Assembly: GCA_022393335.1 (NCBI GenBank)
Contig: JAJEKB010020261.1
Span: 203,929-267,928, forward strand
Direction: 5' to 3'
DNA length: 64,000 bases
DNA from: Macrotrachela quadricornifera
Lineage: Eukaryota > Rotifera > Eurotatoria > Philodinida > Philodinidae
In this document: piece by piece, positions 1 through 10,722 of the stretch
Layout: each line of letters opens with the position of its first letter
How positions within the stretch are numbered: the stretch's first letter is position 1
Made by a program: the position numbers and the translations under genes
Notes under the pieces: model-generated
What the model saw: only the letters and a program-made list of their open reading frames with translations
Database searches by the model: none
What the model was told of the DNA's origin: nothing

Positions 1-96
1 GATATGATGTGTTCTTCTAATTAAATTAAAAGAAAAACTCTATCGCATTGTATATATAATCTAAATTTTCTCTTAAAACAGTGTCATTCGAGCGAA

Positions 97-1086
97 ATGT
101 TGACAGCAGCACAAACAATCATCACAATCTCTCGTTGGCTTAATTATCTTTTTGCTTTTCCCATGATTCTACTTGGGATGATCGGCGCAGTCCTAACTAT
201 CTTACTCTTCGTGCGCCAGCATACCTTCTGGCACAATCCAACGATTATGTATTTAGTAGCTGGTGCAGTGATGACAGCAATTCATTTACCATCGATTTAT
301 TTGCCAATTATTCTTGTGGATAGTTTCAATATGAATATATTCAATGTTACTGATATTGGTTCTCGTGTATTCAATTATTTCCTGTATGTGACCACCGTTT
401 CGGCTATTTCATTTCCATGTTGGGCTGCTTTTGATCAATATGCTGGCACATGTCGTGAAGCAAGTTTTCGAAATCGTTGGAGCTCGATGCATGTCGTTCG
501 CCAAGCGATTATTGGCACTCCAATCTTTTGGATGATCATCTATTTACCAGTGCTTTGCGTTAGCCGAATGCCAAGTAATCTCTATCTTTCCATTGATGGG
601 TCATTTACAAAATATATCAATTATTTCCTGACACCATTAGTTTTTACAGTCATTCCCCTAATTGTCATTGTTTGTTGTACACAAGGTACCATACAAAATC
701 TTCGTTCAACACCATTGGGTCATCGTCATGATCGTCTGACGAGACAAGTTCGTCGGATGCTCATTCCACAATTATTTCTATTGGCTGTATCTGGATTTCC
801 GTTCGGCATCGAATCGATTTATCTCGAAGCAACTGGTCATAAGGTCAAAGGTGAACTTCGACTTGCTATTGAACAAATCATTCTTCAAATGTCTCGCTTC
901 TTCTATCATTTTAATTTTGTCTTCACATTCTATATCTATTTGTATGTATCCAATGAAGTGAGACAAGCGTTGAAACGATTATTCAGTCAATGTTTTCATC
1001 ATTATCCTATTGTTCCTATGCCAATCACAGAGAAGAATAAACCTCGAAACATATTACCAACACACAATTTCACCAATCTTCTTTGA
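97..1086 (+). CDS. Rhodopsin-like G-protein-coupled receptor, divergent
   Basis: Single-exon 329-residue protein with seven hydrophobic segments separated by short basic loops, beginning with a membrane span at about residues 14-38 after a very short outside N-terminus. The third span ends in FDQYAGTC (residues 112-119), where class A receptors have DRY, and the last span ends in TFYIYLYVS instead of NPxxY, followed by a basic helix-8-like stretch. This fits the large divergent GPCR families of rotifers. The ligand cannot be told from sequence. The start is supported by a TTAAAACAG acceptor-like site ending at 81, 15 nt before the ATG. An AATAAA signal lies at 1158-1163. No breaks are seen. 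The family call is sound at superfamily level only. Confidence 0.8.
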   Translation: MLTAAQTIITISRWLNYLFAFPMILLGMIGAVLTILLFVRQHTFWHNPTIMYLVAGAVMTAIHLPSIYLPIILVDSFNMNIFNVTDIGSRVFNYFLYVTTVSAISFPCWAAFDQYAGTCREASFRNRWSSMHVVRQAIIGTPIFWMIIYLPVLCVSRMPSNLYLSIDGSFTKYINYFLTPLVFTVIPLIVIVCCTQGTIQNLRSTPLGHRHDRLTRQVRRMLIPQLFLLAVSGFPFGIESIYLEATGHKVKGELRLAIEQIILQMSRFFYHFNFVFTFYIYLYVSNEVRQALKRLFSQCFHHYPIVPMPITEKNKPRNILPTHNFTNLL

Positions 1087-2149
1087 TCAATGATTTACAT
1101 TTTCATTTGATTGTCAACTAAAACTTATGTGTTTTTTCTGTGTTAATGAATTTCGTCAATAAAACTGCACTACTAACTGACATTCAGTATTTCCTCTATT
1201 CACTACAGATTCTTATAACCTTTCTAATGCATTTATCAAGGGAAGGAAAAAAGCAGGTTTTTCTTATCGTTTGATGTAAGCATGAAGGTGACATAGTTTA
1301 ATTATCATGTCTTTATTTATATCTCGCGTAACATTACCCGAAGCATCTAAAGATTTCAATGATGCAGGTTGTAATGAAACAATATTTGACACGCTATTGT
1401 ATATACATTTTTTAATACAATGAGATAAAGAGTCTACATTTATTGCTTTAGTCAAAAGTTATAGATTTTCATCTTGTTCTTTAACATTTGTTATTAATGA
1501 TGATTTCAAGCATCACTTGTTACATTTGCTACAAATATTACATCCGAACAGTTATATGATTCATATACTTAAGACGGTTGACGACACGAAGTGCTTGCTT
1601 TTGATATGCTTAGTTGCCATGGTAAATTCTTCTCTTCTTTCTCGACGCATGAATCACGATTTAAGTTAACCCTTCGTTTTTACATTTTGTATGCATAAAC
1701 AGTCTAATGATCTTCTTGTATCACTTAATTTCATCCATGACATGACAGAGTCTAGCATTTTAAAAAGAATTTCGAAATGTTTTACGTAAATAAAATAAAA
1801 TAATAAAAAGAATAATATCTTGCCAAAAGCATATTGCGCAGTGTATAATGTAAATAACTTTTTAAAAAGAGAATATTTCCTGTAAAAATTTTTTTTAATT
1901 AGCATTTACGTGAATTAAAAATCTATTAAAAGAAATTGCGATTATTTAATTATTTGAATGTTTAAAATATTACAGAAATGGTTGAATCTCCTAGCAGAAT
2001 ACGATTACAGTCATTTTTGATACGAATGATTGTCTGTTAACAGTAATAGATAATGATATTTTAGTTTGAACGCGTACATAGGATCTATGTGATCTTAAAA
2101 ATATATTAGATAATATTTGTAAGAAAGTTTCTAGGAAAGTAAATGAAAG
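1087..2149. other. Gene-poor spacer with one dispersed-repeat copy
   Basis: Holds the 3' UTR and polyA signal of the receptor gene, then AT-rich DNA with no convincing gene. Short open frames on the minus strand (1264-1455, 1666-1905) have no recognisable content. Positions 1594-1678 are one copy of a roughly 85-bp dispersed repeat whose second copy is at 56211-56297. Confidence 0.6.
1594..1678 (+). repeat. Dispersed repeat, copy 1
   Basis: About 85 bp, roughly 85% identical by eye to 56211-56297 in the same orientation. Both share the core TATGCTTAGTTGCCATGG followed by AAATTCTTC and a downstream CACGATTTAAGT. No terminal repeats or coding capacity are seen, so the class is unknown; an old transposon fragment is the simplest reading. 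Confidence 0.65.
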
Positions 2150-2959
2150 AAACAACGAGAAAAATATTGTTATCATAGTAATAATAGTAAACGTAGGAAA
2201 TCTATTGCAAATAAGTTGAAATCCTATCATGAAAATGAAAGTTATCGTAAAAAGTAGCATACTACTTTAAGAAAAAATTATCAAACAAATGAAATGGTCT
2301 AAAATAAAAAATGTAGGAATTTTACGAGAATATTATCAGAGAAATAATGTTATACGAAAAAATAAATGTATTCAATTACAAGAGCGATATAAATTAAATG
2401 AGAATGTTAGACAAAAAAAAGAGAAGAAGTAGTCGGTTACAATATAATATTTTAGAATAACCTTCAACAATTAGAAAATATATCTAGAACAATATTAAAT
2501 ACGTATAATACTGAGGATGGTCCTATTTATCACATTCAATTATTTAACATTGTCAAAGAAACTAAAATAAATTATATGCAACAATGTCATGATTGTATTC
2601 AAAAAATGCTTAAATATGTTTGCACTCTGTGTCATAGATACATGTTTAAAACGGATGTTAAATTGTGTTGGGAATAAAAATATAAAATGAAATTTGATGA
2701 TAATAATTATGGTTACGTTAATTGGGATGAACATTTGATAAATAAATTAAGTAATAATGAAGAGATAATTTTGTTGTTAGTAGAAAATAAGAAAGAGGAT
2801 AATGAGAGTGAAAATCAAGGCGAAGTTATTTATGGAGATGAAGAAGATGATGAACAAGATCTTAGAAAAAAGTTTTCTATTTCAACTGATACTGTGAGGA
2901 TTTTTAAAGTTGTTTTTTACATTTTTCATCTTAGAAAAAATGGGGTAAAAGAATTTTAA
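2150..2959 (+). mobile_element. Decayed Helitron-like N-terminal coding region
   Basis: Consecutive but frame-shifted segments read like the N-terminus of a Helitron Rep/helicase. Lys/Arg-rich repeated units come first (SKRRKSIANKLKSYHENESY near 2190-2250, then REYYQRNN and QERYKLNENVRQKK at about 2325-2425). They are followed in another frame (2456-2677) by a Cys/His cluster CHDCIQKMLKYVCTLCHRYM, and, after one TAA, by an acidic stretch at 2687-2959 in the same frame. At least two frameshifts and two stops separate the parts, and no helicase or replication-initiator motif remains downstream. The assignment rests on the recurring basic repeats plus the YVCTLCHRYMFK-like finger, so it is tentative. 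Confidence 0.4.
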
Positions 2960-3381
2960 TATATACAGTTATGTAGAGTTTGACAAGCTTTATCGAACTA
3001 TGCAAAAATATCAAGAGAAGATATTTTACTCTGTATTTGACTTATTAACACTTTAATTTTCTATGGCAACAAAGACATCAAATTTCTGAAAATGTCTTGA
3101 GTTTGATATTAAAAAATGTGTTTGTCATTTGAAGTAATAGTGTTATCCTCCAGGAAGAACATTTTTACTCATCCTGTATACAGAGACCTATGTAACTAGA
3201 CGGCTATTTTTGGCATAGCGTTTGAGCCAATGAACTTGTGATTTCGTTTCTCCGCTAAAAAAGTAAGAATTCAAAAAATGTCTTTGTGACATAACATTGA
3301 GCTGAAAATTTTATTGTAGTCTCACCACTACAGTCCCAACAGATCTCGAAAATTTCAGAAAATTCGGCTCGATAGAAAAAA

Positions 3382-3401
3382 TCCGGGCCTCAAAGGGTTA
3401 A
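3382..3401 (-). mobile_element. piggyBac-like terminal sequence (solo end)
   Basis: Read on the minus strand this is TTAACCCTTTGAGGCCCGGA: a TTAA target followed by the CCCTTT terminus common in piggyBac-type transposons. It resembles both ends of the mini-element at 26862-26950. No partner end was found nearby, so it may be a truncated copy. Confidence 0.35.
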
Positions 3402-4904
3402 CTTCATAATGAAGATGGGAGTTAGTCAGTAAACATCACTACTAAGAATGTCGATAAAGGAACGCCTTTACTGATTCATTGCATACATTTTTCTTATTTT
3501 CGTCGGAATTTACGTCGATTGTAAGATGTAAGAAGAAACACGAAAATTGTCTTTCTATTGGCATTCATAGTTGACTAGCTAATGTTTCGTTTTTTGCATC
3601 CGGAGGCAGGTGACTAACACGTGTTCCTTCTTCTCTTTCTGTACGTAAACTACCATTAACGTTCGTTACGTGAAGAATGATATCAGTAGTTACTGCGTCA
3701 AAGTGAAAAAAAATATACCCGTTAATTTGTGTTTTTTTTACTTATTCGTATATATTGCAACTCATTTATTCGTTCGGTTTGATTCTAATCATAAGGTAAT
3801 ATTAGTTAAATAGAAGGTGAGAAAAAATGATATTATGTACATACTATTTTGCCTATGTTCATGCGTATTTTTTCTCAAAGCGAATAACAAACATCAAATA
3901 AATTTCTCGGATTTTTATTTAATTTTTTTGTAAATTGTCTGTATTGGAATCGTACTACACTATTCATACTTAATACATTCATTCTTCCTCGTTAAAACTA
4001 GACCATTTTTGAAGATTATTTAGCAGATATTATGACTGTCCTATACGTATATAACTTATACTATTTTATGTTATATTTCCGTGCCAATGTTCGTTGTTAG
4101 TAACAGAGTCAGAGAAAGTTTTTGATGAAGGAAACAAATGGAGGGGCAACTCACTAACCATACTTTAAGCTGTCCATGGAACATTAGTGTGAAGCTAGCA
4201 CGACGACCAATCAAATGCAATATAAAATTGACCAATAGGAATCGATCCATAAAATGCTCACGATTTTCCCTAGTAACCGTTATAAACATACAATAGAAAT
4301 CAATGATTTTCATCGATAAATACGCGCAAACACGAACCAAACTTTTCAATAACATCAGAATGTTATCAATTATCATACTCATTCTTAATCACATACTATC
4401 AACCCACCATCATATTTAAAAGCACATTCTATTTTTTTTCTTATATTATTCGCGAGCTACCACGTCCAACAAAAGGACTCTGACTGCTAGAATAAACGTA
4501 AACAAGAATCAAAAAACACCCGCCGAGCCAATTTACAAGTAAAACATTTCCCACCCATAACATCAATACTTCCATATACACCTTTACAAAAATTATTCTT
4601 CTTTTATGCATATTTTTCATTTCCATTACCGGTGCATCAATTATACATCATTAGATTCAGAATTAAAAACTAAATCAAATGATGGATCTCCTACACTGGT
4701 ACGCAAAGAATATGTTTCATCAACACAGACTCAACAGAGATGAGAAATCTTACTATTTCATCATCCAGTGTAAACGTTTCATTGTGCACAACGAATTTTA
4801 AGCCTACCCATTTAAACCAACAATCGAACAAATATTTTAATCATACCTACAGATATATGCTCTTGGTATTGCACAGCCGATCACCGTTTCCATGTAGGAT
4901 TTTA

Positions 4905-5345
4905 GTTGATTCAAAATTAAACGATTCCATTCAGTTTTGAGTGCTGAATCCTTTGCTTTACATATAACGTGCCGCCAATAGAATATGAAGAGAAGACGAA
5001 AGAAAAAAATATTAATCGTGATTGTCTATGCATCTTTATTAATACTATTGAAGGAGAATTTTTTTTCCTTATAATAACATTACCACTGATTCAAAACTAT
5101 ACTATTTGATTCAATTCTTGATGTTGAATCAATTGCTGTGCACTTTCTCCAACGACAATGGAAATTAAAACATCCAAGGAAGAAAAGATTGTGTGTAACT
5201 GTATGTGCAAGTCCATATTAGCGGTATTTTTAACAGAAACTCTTTCCTCCGAATCCATTGTCAACGATCTCAAAGTACATTATTCGATTCAGTTTTTAAT
5301 TCTAATTCTAATGATGTATTAATGAACCACCAGCGACAACATTAC
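4905..5345 (+). repeat. Three degenerate tandem copies, period about 180 bp
   Basis: Segments beginning near 4910, 5091 and 5268 align by eye. Each carries a GATTCAAAA-like start, a GATTCxATTC core and ends in a CCxxCGACAAT-like motif (4970s, 5150s, 5330s). Identity is low, indicating an old array. No coding potential is seen. Confidence 0.35.
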
Positions 5346-6616
5346 TTTTTTGTGGAAAGTCGCGTTTAATTTCGCATTGTTGTCATGGAGGCCATATCCA
5401 AATTCTTGTCCTCCAAATTGGTGTTTCGCGATTTTGAGTTTTTCGATTGATCAAGTTTTGATCAATGAAATATTTTTCGTAGTCATAGTAAATCTTGTCG
5501 ATGTGCTAGCTTCACACTGATTCTATTGGTTAATAATCACGTCTTTTGTGAATAGGCAGTAATTGAAAAGGAGAGAAGAAAATGATTTATCGGTTATTTG
5601 ATATAATAACGACGTAGCGATCACTTGTATAAGAGCAAATAGACCAGTAAGTTAATTCTTATTTCTTCTTTCTCTTTCCATATTTTAAGAAATATAGCAA
5701 GGGAATATTAGACAGGAATAGATTCTTTTAAAGAATATGTTTGCTTCAAACTCGTCATATGACCTACACACAGTTTCCAGAGCTTTTCAATTCAGCAGAG
5801 AAAGTGACGAAGTATTAGTTATAATTGCTGTTAGAAATTTGATATTTCTCAAGATCTTTTTATTAATTGTTTGCAAAATCATTAAAATAAAATATTGATG
5901 ATTATCTACTATCTCTGAATTCTCGTGCATCCAAGAAAAAGTCATGAAGATTTTATTTTTATATTTCAATATTTCATTATTGTGAAAAGCTATTTGTATG
6001 ATGCGATGATCAAGTGTATAATAAGAGCAGAATTACATCGAACAATAGAAAACACAAAGCTATCTCTTTTCAAATTAAATATATACCTTATTATTAAATT
6101 CGCTGAAAGTATCTTATCTTTTGTTACTATAAATAGATTTACTAAACATATAAAGATCATTTATTACAGTTGAGAAAGTTACATAAATTATGTGAAAATG
6201 ATTCTATCGCTTTCTTTATTGTTTCAATGGAACAATAAAATTTTTATTTATAATAAAACATAATAAAGATAGATTTCTTCAACACTTTTATTTCTTTCTT
6301 CGAACTCTATCTGACACTAGTATGAACGATGAAAGATAATCTTGTAGATACTACTTTTTACGACTTTGCTCGTATTAGAATTAGATAAAAATCAAGGAAA
6401 GAAAGATGAAGAAGAAAGAAATAAAACAGCACTGAAAAAATATATCTTTATTTTCTTATATTATATATAAAAATTTTATTGTTTTATAAAAGAATGTTAT
6501 AAGTTCCAGACAACGGTTATTATGATATATATTTTATATTTTCATATTACAATAAGATCATGAGAATATAAGGATATGAGAGTTGGTTTATACTCCACAT
6601 GTTTCTGGTTGTTGAT

Positions 6617-6689
6617 AAGTGATCATAGTTGCATCTGAAACGAACGTCCCGCTATGCGGAACTGGTATCAGATGCTTTATGGATCACTT
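6617..6689. ncRNA. Pre-miRNA-like hairpin (candidate)
   Basis: Arms 6617-6638 and 6668-6689 pair over about 20 positions with a small central bulge. A 7/5-nt internal loop and a further 7-bp stem closed by three bases (GTCCCGC-TAT-GCGGAAC, 6646-6662) complete a 73-nt fold. Pairing stops abruptly outside the arms. Size and bulge pattern fit a microRNA precursor. The mature sequence is not one I recognise, and a short MITE or cruciform is the alternative. Confidence 0.3.
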
Positions 6690-7463
6690 ACACTTTCGAA
6701 TATTTCAATGTGAAAAATTAAATATAATCTAAGATTCAATGATATTTTCTCACTCGAGTAATATTTCACATGACAATCAATATTAGTTATAGTCAAAAGA
6801 AAAAGGCAAAAAGTTATTTCTCTCGTAGCTTCTCACAAGAGATACTTTTTAAATAAATTCGTTTAAATAGCTATTGAGTAGCTTGTAATAGCTATTTAAA
6901 AACCTCTACAGATTTTTTTTCACTCCACTAACTATTTCAAATTTTAGTCTTTTAAACATAGTTAGTTGAATAATATTGTGAGCGTATTTCAGACCGTTAA
7001 GATCAATGCTCTTTCCATAAGGTATTTTCTTTATGTGGTCATCAATCAGAAATAATCGGATAGTTTCATCGGAAAGCCTAATCCTGTGTTTAGTAATATC
7101 ACTTATAAAAAGAATAAGAAATTAACGTCGTTTTTTGAGCGGATAAATTTGTCAAATTAAAAAATGGTGATTTATTAGACTAACATATTTAACAGAAGGA
7201 CTAGTTTTGGTGTTAACGAATTTATCACATTTTTAATAGTTCAATCATTATCTGTTTCTTCTATTAAAAGTTACTTAAAATTTCAATCTTGAGTTTTTAT
7301 AAAGATGTGGCATGCGTAAAATTTTTCAGTCATGTTTTGTCCTCTTATTCTAGCTATAAGGAATAGAATGAGAATAAACAAAAACCATTTTTTCTTTCAT
7401 AAGAAAAATATAGATTACAAGAGCTTCGCTGACCCTTTTTATTCTATTTGCAGCACTGATATA

Positions 7464-8702
7464 ATGGCCGAAAGCAAAGTAAGCCTTGTCTACAAAGAAC
7501 AACGAGGACGTTGCTTCATTGCAAATCAAGATGTTTCACAAGGTGATATTGTGTTGGTCTCGAAACCATATGCAAATATTCCGTCCGTAACGAAGACGCA
7601 TGACGTATGTGCCAACTGTATGTACATTTGGAAAGAACGATCCCATACACAGAAAATGATTGCCTGTCGACAAGATTGTCATCATGTATTTTATTGTTCA
7701 CAGCAATGCGAACAAAAGCATTGGGATAGATTTCACCAGTACGAATGTTCGTTTCTCAATAAAGTTGGTGCCTTACAAAATCATGGTTACCATGAATATG
7801 TTATTAATTATGCTCGATTGGTGATGCGTATGCTTACCCAACGATTTCACGATTTCACAGGCAAACCATCGCATAGTTCACTAGAAGATGTTTTTATGAT
7901 GTTATCCCATTTCAATGAATTTCCAACGGAGAAGCAAACGGAGTTTGGAAATGTGGCTAAAACGCTAACAGAATATATATTAATGCAACTCATACCTCGC
8001 TTAGCCAACGATAATCATCAATTTATTCGTTGCGTTCAAACTTTCCTACCCGATAGTGTAGACGCTAAAAATGTCGATATTAGCGATGCGGATCGATGGT
8101 TAACTGAAATGGTTCTTTCATATTCATCCGCCGATGACGCCGCCGCTCTGCAAATATACAAAGATTTATTGCATAAAGTCTACATCCTTATCTGTATAGA
8201 AGAAGTCAATGGATTCTTTCATAGTACTTTTACTTTCGATGGTTACGCTCAATCACCTCAAATGTATGCATTAGGCGTGTATCCATCGGCTGTTTTCTTC
8301 AATCACTCCTGTTCGCCAAACATTGATCGTTTTCTCATTGAAGAAGATACGACTACATGTCAGACAGGTGATCTTGTGTTCTTTGCTGCGCACTCGGTGA
8401 AAAAGGATGAAGAACTATGTATAAGTTACGGAGGACAAAAATATGATCTTTATACGCAAGATCAAGTTATAAATGCTAATGATATTATCAAAGATCAAGC
8501 GATCAGAAAACAACAACTGAAAGACATCTATTTCTTCGATTGTGGATGTACACGTTGTATCAATGAGTGCAAAGGAGAATTGGATCAGCCTTTTATGACT
8601 TTAGTAAAACAACTCAAATGCACAAAGCCGACGTGCAAATGTTGGCTTATACCATCGTTCGAAAAACACATGCGTTGTGAAGCATGTGGGATGACACGAT
8701 AG
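7464..8702 (+). CDS. SET and MYND domain protein, SMYD-like lysine methyltransferase
   Basis: A 412-residue protein with split-SET architecture. It has an N-terminal SET strand region (residues 1-45), a MYND zinc finger with ligands C49, C52, C68, C72, C78, C82, H91 and C95, and the SET core with NHSCSPN (280-286, S-adenosylmethionine/pseudoknot motif) and ELCISYG (317-323). Post-SET cysteines C360, C362 and C365 are followed by further C-terminal CxC/CxxC pairs. SMYD enzymes methylate lysines on histones or cytosolic proteins; the substrate here is unknown. The frame is open back to an ATG at 7332, but an acceptor-like TATTTGCAG ends at 7453 and the Met at 7464 begins the conserved homology, so 7464 is preferred. 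A polyA signal lies at 8744-8749. The gene is intronless and looks intact. Confidence 0.88.
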   Translation: MAESKVSLVYKEQRGRCFIANQDVSQGDIVLVSKPYANIPSVTKTHDVCANCMYIWKERSHTQKMIACRQDCHHVFYCSQQCEQKHWDRFHQYECSFLNKVGALQNHGYHEYVINYARLVMRMLTQRFHDFTGKPSHSSLEDVFMMLSHFNEFPTEKQTEFGNVAKTLTEYILMQLIPRLANDNHQFIRCVQTFLPDSVDAKNVDISDADRWLTEMVLSYSSADDAAALQIYKDLLHKVYILICIEEVNGFFHSTFTFDGYAQSPQMYALGVYPSAVFFNHSCSPNIDRFLIEEDTTTCQTGDLVFFAAHSVKKDEELCISYGGQKYDLYTQDQVINANDIIKDQAIRKQQLKDIYFFDCGCTRCINECKGELDQPFMTLVKQLKCTKPTCKCWLIPSFEKHMRCEACGMTR

Positions 8703-8977
8703 AACATTGATTTTTTTTGTACTATGTATGAAATCATACTTTGAATAAATAATTGTGACAGTAGCGAAATCTTTACGATATGTCACATGAATAAAATTTT
8801 TCTTTCTGATTGGTGCTCTATTATTCCACTGAGTTCATCTATCGTTCGCCTCCTTACTTAACAAAGTCGCTTTTTCATTGGCGTATTGACAATGCAGGAT
8901 TCAATGTTTCCTTGTTTATGAATGATTGAAGGACAGGAAAAGAAAAGTGAATAAAACGGGTACTGTAATTTTTTTTT

Positions 8978-9097
8978 GAATTCGTATAAATTGGAAAATC
9001 AATCTGAAATAAGTTGAAACATTTTTAAAGGTTTATGATCTATTCAATGATTTTTGAGTAATTTGAAAATGCTTGATTTTCCAATTTATACAAATTC
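8978..9097. mobile_element. MITE-like inverted repeat, 25-bp arms
   Basis: Arms 8978-9002 and 9073-9097 are 24/25 complementary, with a 70-bp AT-rich spacer. The core ATAAATTGGAAAATCAA is present in inverse at the other end. No clear target duplication is visible. Confidence 0.6.
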
Positions 9098-9342
9098 AAT
9101 TTAATTTTTGAAAAGAAATCAATTTCTACTAAGTAGAAAATCTACAATTTTTCTTATTTTTTTATAATATTTTATTTTATTTTATTTTGTTGAATTATTT
9201 TTTTTAGTGTTTTATTTTTTATTTATTATATTTTATATTTTATTTTTATCATGAATTATATATATTTCATGATGGAAATAAGATAAAACTTGTTTTTTGT
9301 AAGTTTTGAAAATATATTCAAATCATGAAATTGAATCCGAAA

Positions 9343-9476
9343 TTCTAGGAATGTCTCTATGAATTTACTTTTGATTTTCTAATAAGATAATCAAATTCCA
9401 TATTTTTAATGTATTGAGTATCTTAATTTCAAAAAGTTAGGAATTTATCGGTGAATTCATATAAGCATTCCTAGAA
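9343..9476. mobile_element. MITE-like inverted repeat, 24-bp arms
   Basis: Arms 9343-9366 and 9453-9476 both read TTCTAGGAATG...TATGAATT from the outside, with about four mismatches, around an 86-bp spacer. It lies directly upstream of the F-box/LRR gene. Confidence 0.5.
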
Positions 9477-9577
9477 TATCATTCATGAAACTTTATAACT
9501 TATTTTCTAGTTTACAGTGTGATGAGAAACGCATCACTATTCTAATTAAGTAGAGTATTCGAGAGCAGTCAACATTG

Positions 9578-10722
9578 ATGGTGAATCACGTTTCTCCGTC
9601 TATCTTGATATTACCCGTTGAACTTGTCTATCAAATTCTCGATCATCTTGATAATTTTACCATATTATGTTCTGTTCGCAATGTATGCAGACAATTGAAT
9701 GGGATCACCAACACATATCATCGATATCGAGTAAGTTAATAAAAACCGCTTTGATCTGACCCTCAAGCGCACAATTTTTGCATAGACACTTAACACATTA
9801 GATCTCTCCAACAATCCCATCGGTGATCTTCGAGCACAACGCCTAGCACATGCGTTGTTCAATAACACGGTAAAGATCATTCTCTCTGTCTTATAGTTGT
9901 GTCTGCATGTTTTGATACAGACTCTCAAGGAACTTATTCTCGCTGCCAACAGAATCAAAATTGCAGGTGCACTGTGTTTGGCTGATGCATTACGCAAGAA
10001 CAATGTGAGTCTTATTCCCTCTCTTCACGTCTCTCATATACTTATCGGTAATTTTTTTATGCACAGGTACTTACCACACTGAATCTCTACAACAATGAAG
10101 TTGGTGATGAAGGAACACATTATCTAGCGGATGCGTTACGGAATAACATAGTAAGTCTCAATCGTTCTAACACATCGATCTGTAATTTTTTTACATAGGC
10201 ACTCACCACACTCGATCTCTCCTCGAATGAAATTGGCGACGAAGGAGCACAACATCTAGCCCATGCATTACGAAAGAACACGGTATATCGCATTTGCCTC
10301 ATACATCGATCTGAATCTTTTCTCACAGGCACTCACTACATTAGTGCTTTCCAATAATCTAATCAGAGCTCAGGGAGCAGAACATTTGGCGGATGCTCTA
10401 CGAAGTAATACTGTAAGTTTCATTCTTCGTTTATGTCTCTCATATTCGTACCTTTACCTTCCAATGCAGACACTCACCACATTAGATCTTTACAACAATG
10501 AGATTGGAGACAACGGCGCACGACATCTGATTGATGCACTACGAAATAATACGGTGAGTCTTCTCATTTTTCTTTTAGCATAATGATATTTACATTTCTG
10601 CTTTTTTTACATAGACACTTACTATGCTCGATGTCTCTTGGAATCAAATTAGGAGCGAACTAGAAGACCTTTTAGATGAATTGATCGAGCAAAATGAACA
10701 ACGAATAACCGATGAATTTTAG
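9578..10722 (+). CDS. F-box protein with seven ribonuclease-inhibitor-type leucine-rich repeats, one repeat per exon
   Basis: Eight exons: 9578-9730, 9786-9869, 9921-10004, 10067-10150, 10199-10282, 10329-10412, 10470-10553, 10615-10722; 254 residues. Exon 1 encodes a short F-box (LPVELVYQILDHLDNF, then CRQLNGI), expected to bind Skp1 in an SCF ubiquitin ligase. Exons 2-7 are each exactly 84 nt and encode one 28-residue repeat of the form TLTTLDLSNNxIGDEGAxxL followed by ADALRNNT. Exon 8 holds a last partial repeat and an acidic tail. All introns are phase 0, 46-62 nt, with GT-AG ends. The repeats resemble NLRC/RNH1-type LRRs. No frame break is seen. The substrate is unknown; the F-box is short and could be weak. 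The start is the first ATG in frame with the F-box. Confidence 0.85.

Larger units (their letters stand above)
2960..7463. other. Long gene-free tract with repeats and a hairpin
   Basis: No gene is supported across about 4.5 kb; short open frames (for example 4071-4382 minus and 5925-6173 plus) lack recognisable content. It contains a 42-bp sequence shared with 53380-53421 (3139-3180), a piggyBac-like TTAA terminus at 3382-3401, a 16-bp perfect inverted pair (4186-4201 and 5503-5518), three degenerate tandem copies at 4905-5345, and a miRNA-like hairpin at 6617-6689. The rest is AT-rich and featureless. Confidence 0.6.
8703..9577. other. Spacer with two inverted-repeat elements
   Basis: After the SMYD polyA site the sequence is AT-rich (a T/A low-complexity patch lies at 9120-9250) and contains two MITE-like inverted repeats, 8978-9097 and 9343-9476. 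The end, from an acceptor-like TAGTTTACAG near 9517, is probably the 5' UTR of the F-box gene. Confidence 0.6.

Noticed and set aside
4071..4382. 103-codon minus-strand open frame
   Set aside because: No domain, no splice or polyA context, and composition like the surrounding AT-rich DNA.
4186..5518. 16-bp perfect inverted pair (4186-4201 and 5503-5518) as transposon ends
   Set aside because: Flanks do not extend the similarity, no target duplication is present and the interior has no transposon content; probably chance or an isolated shared motif.
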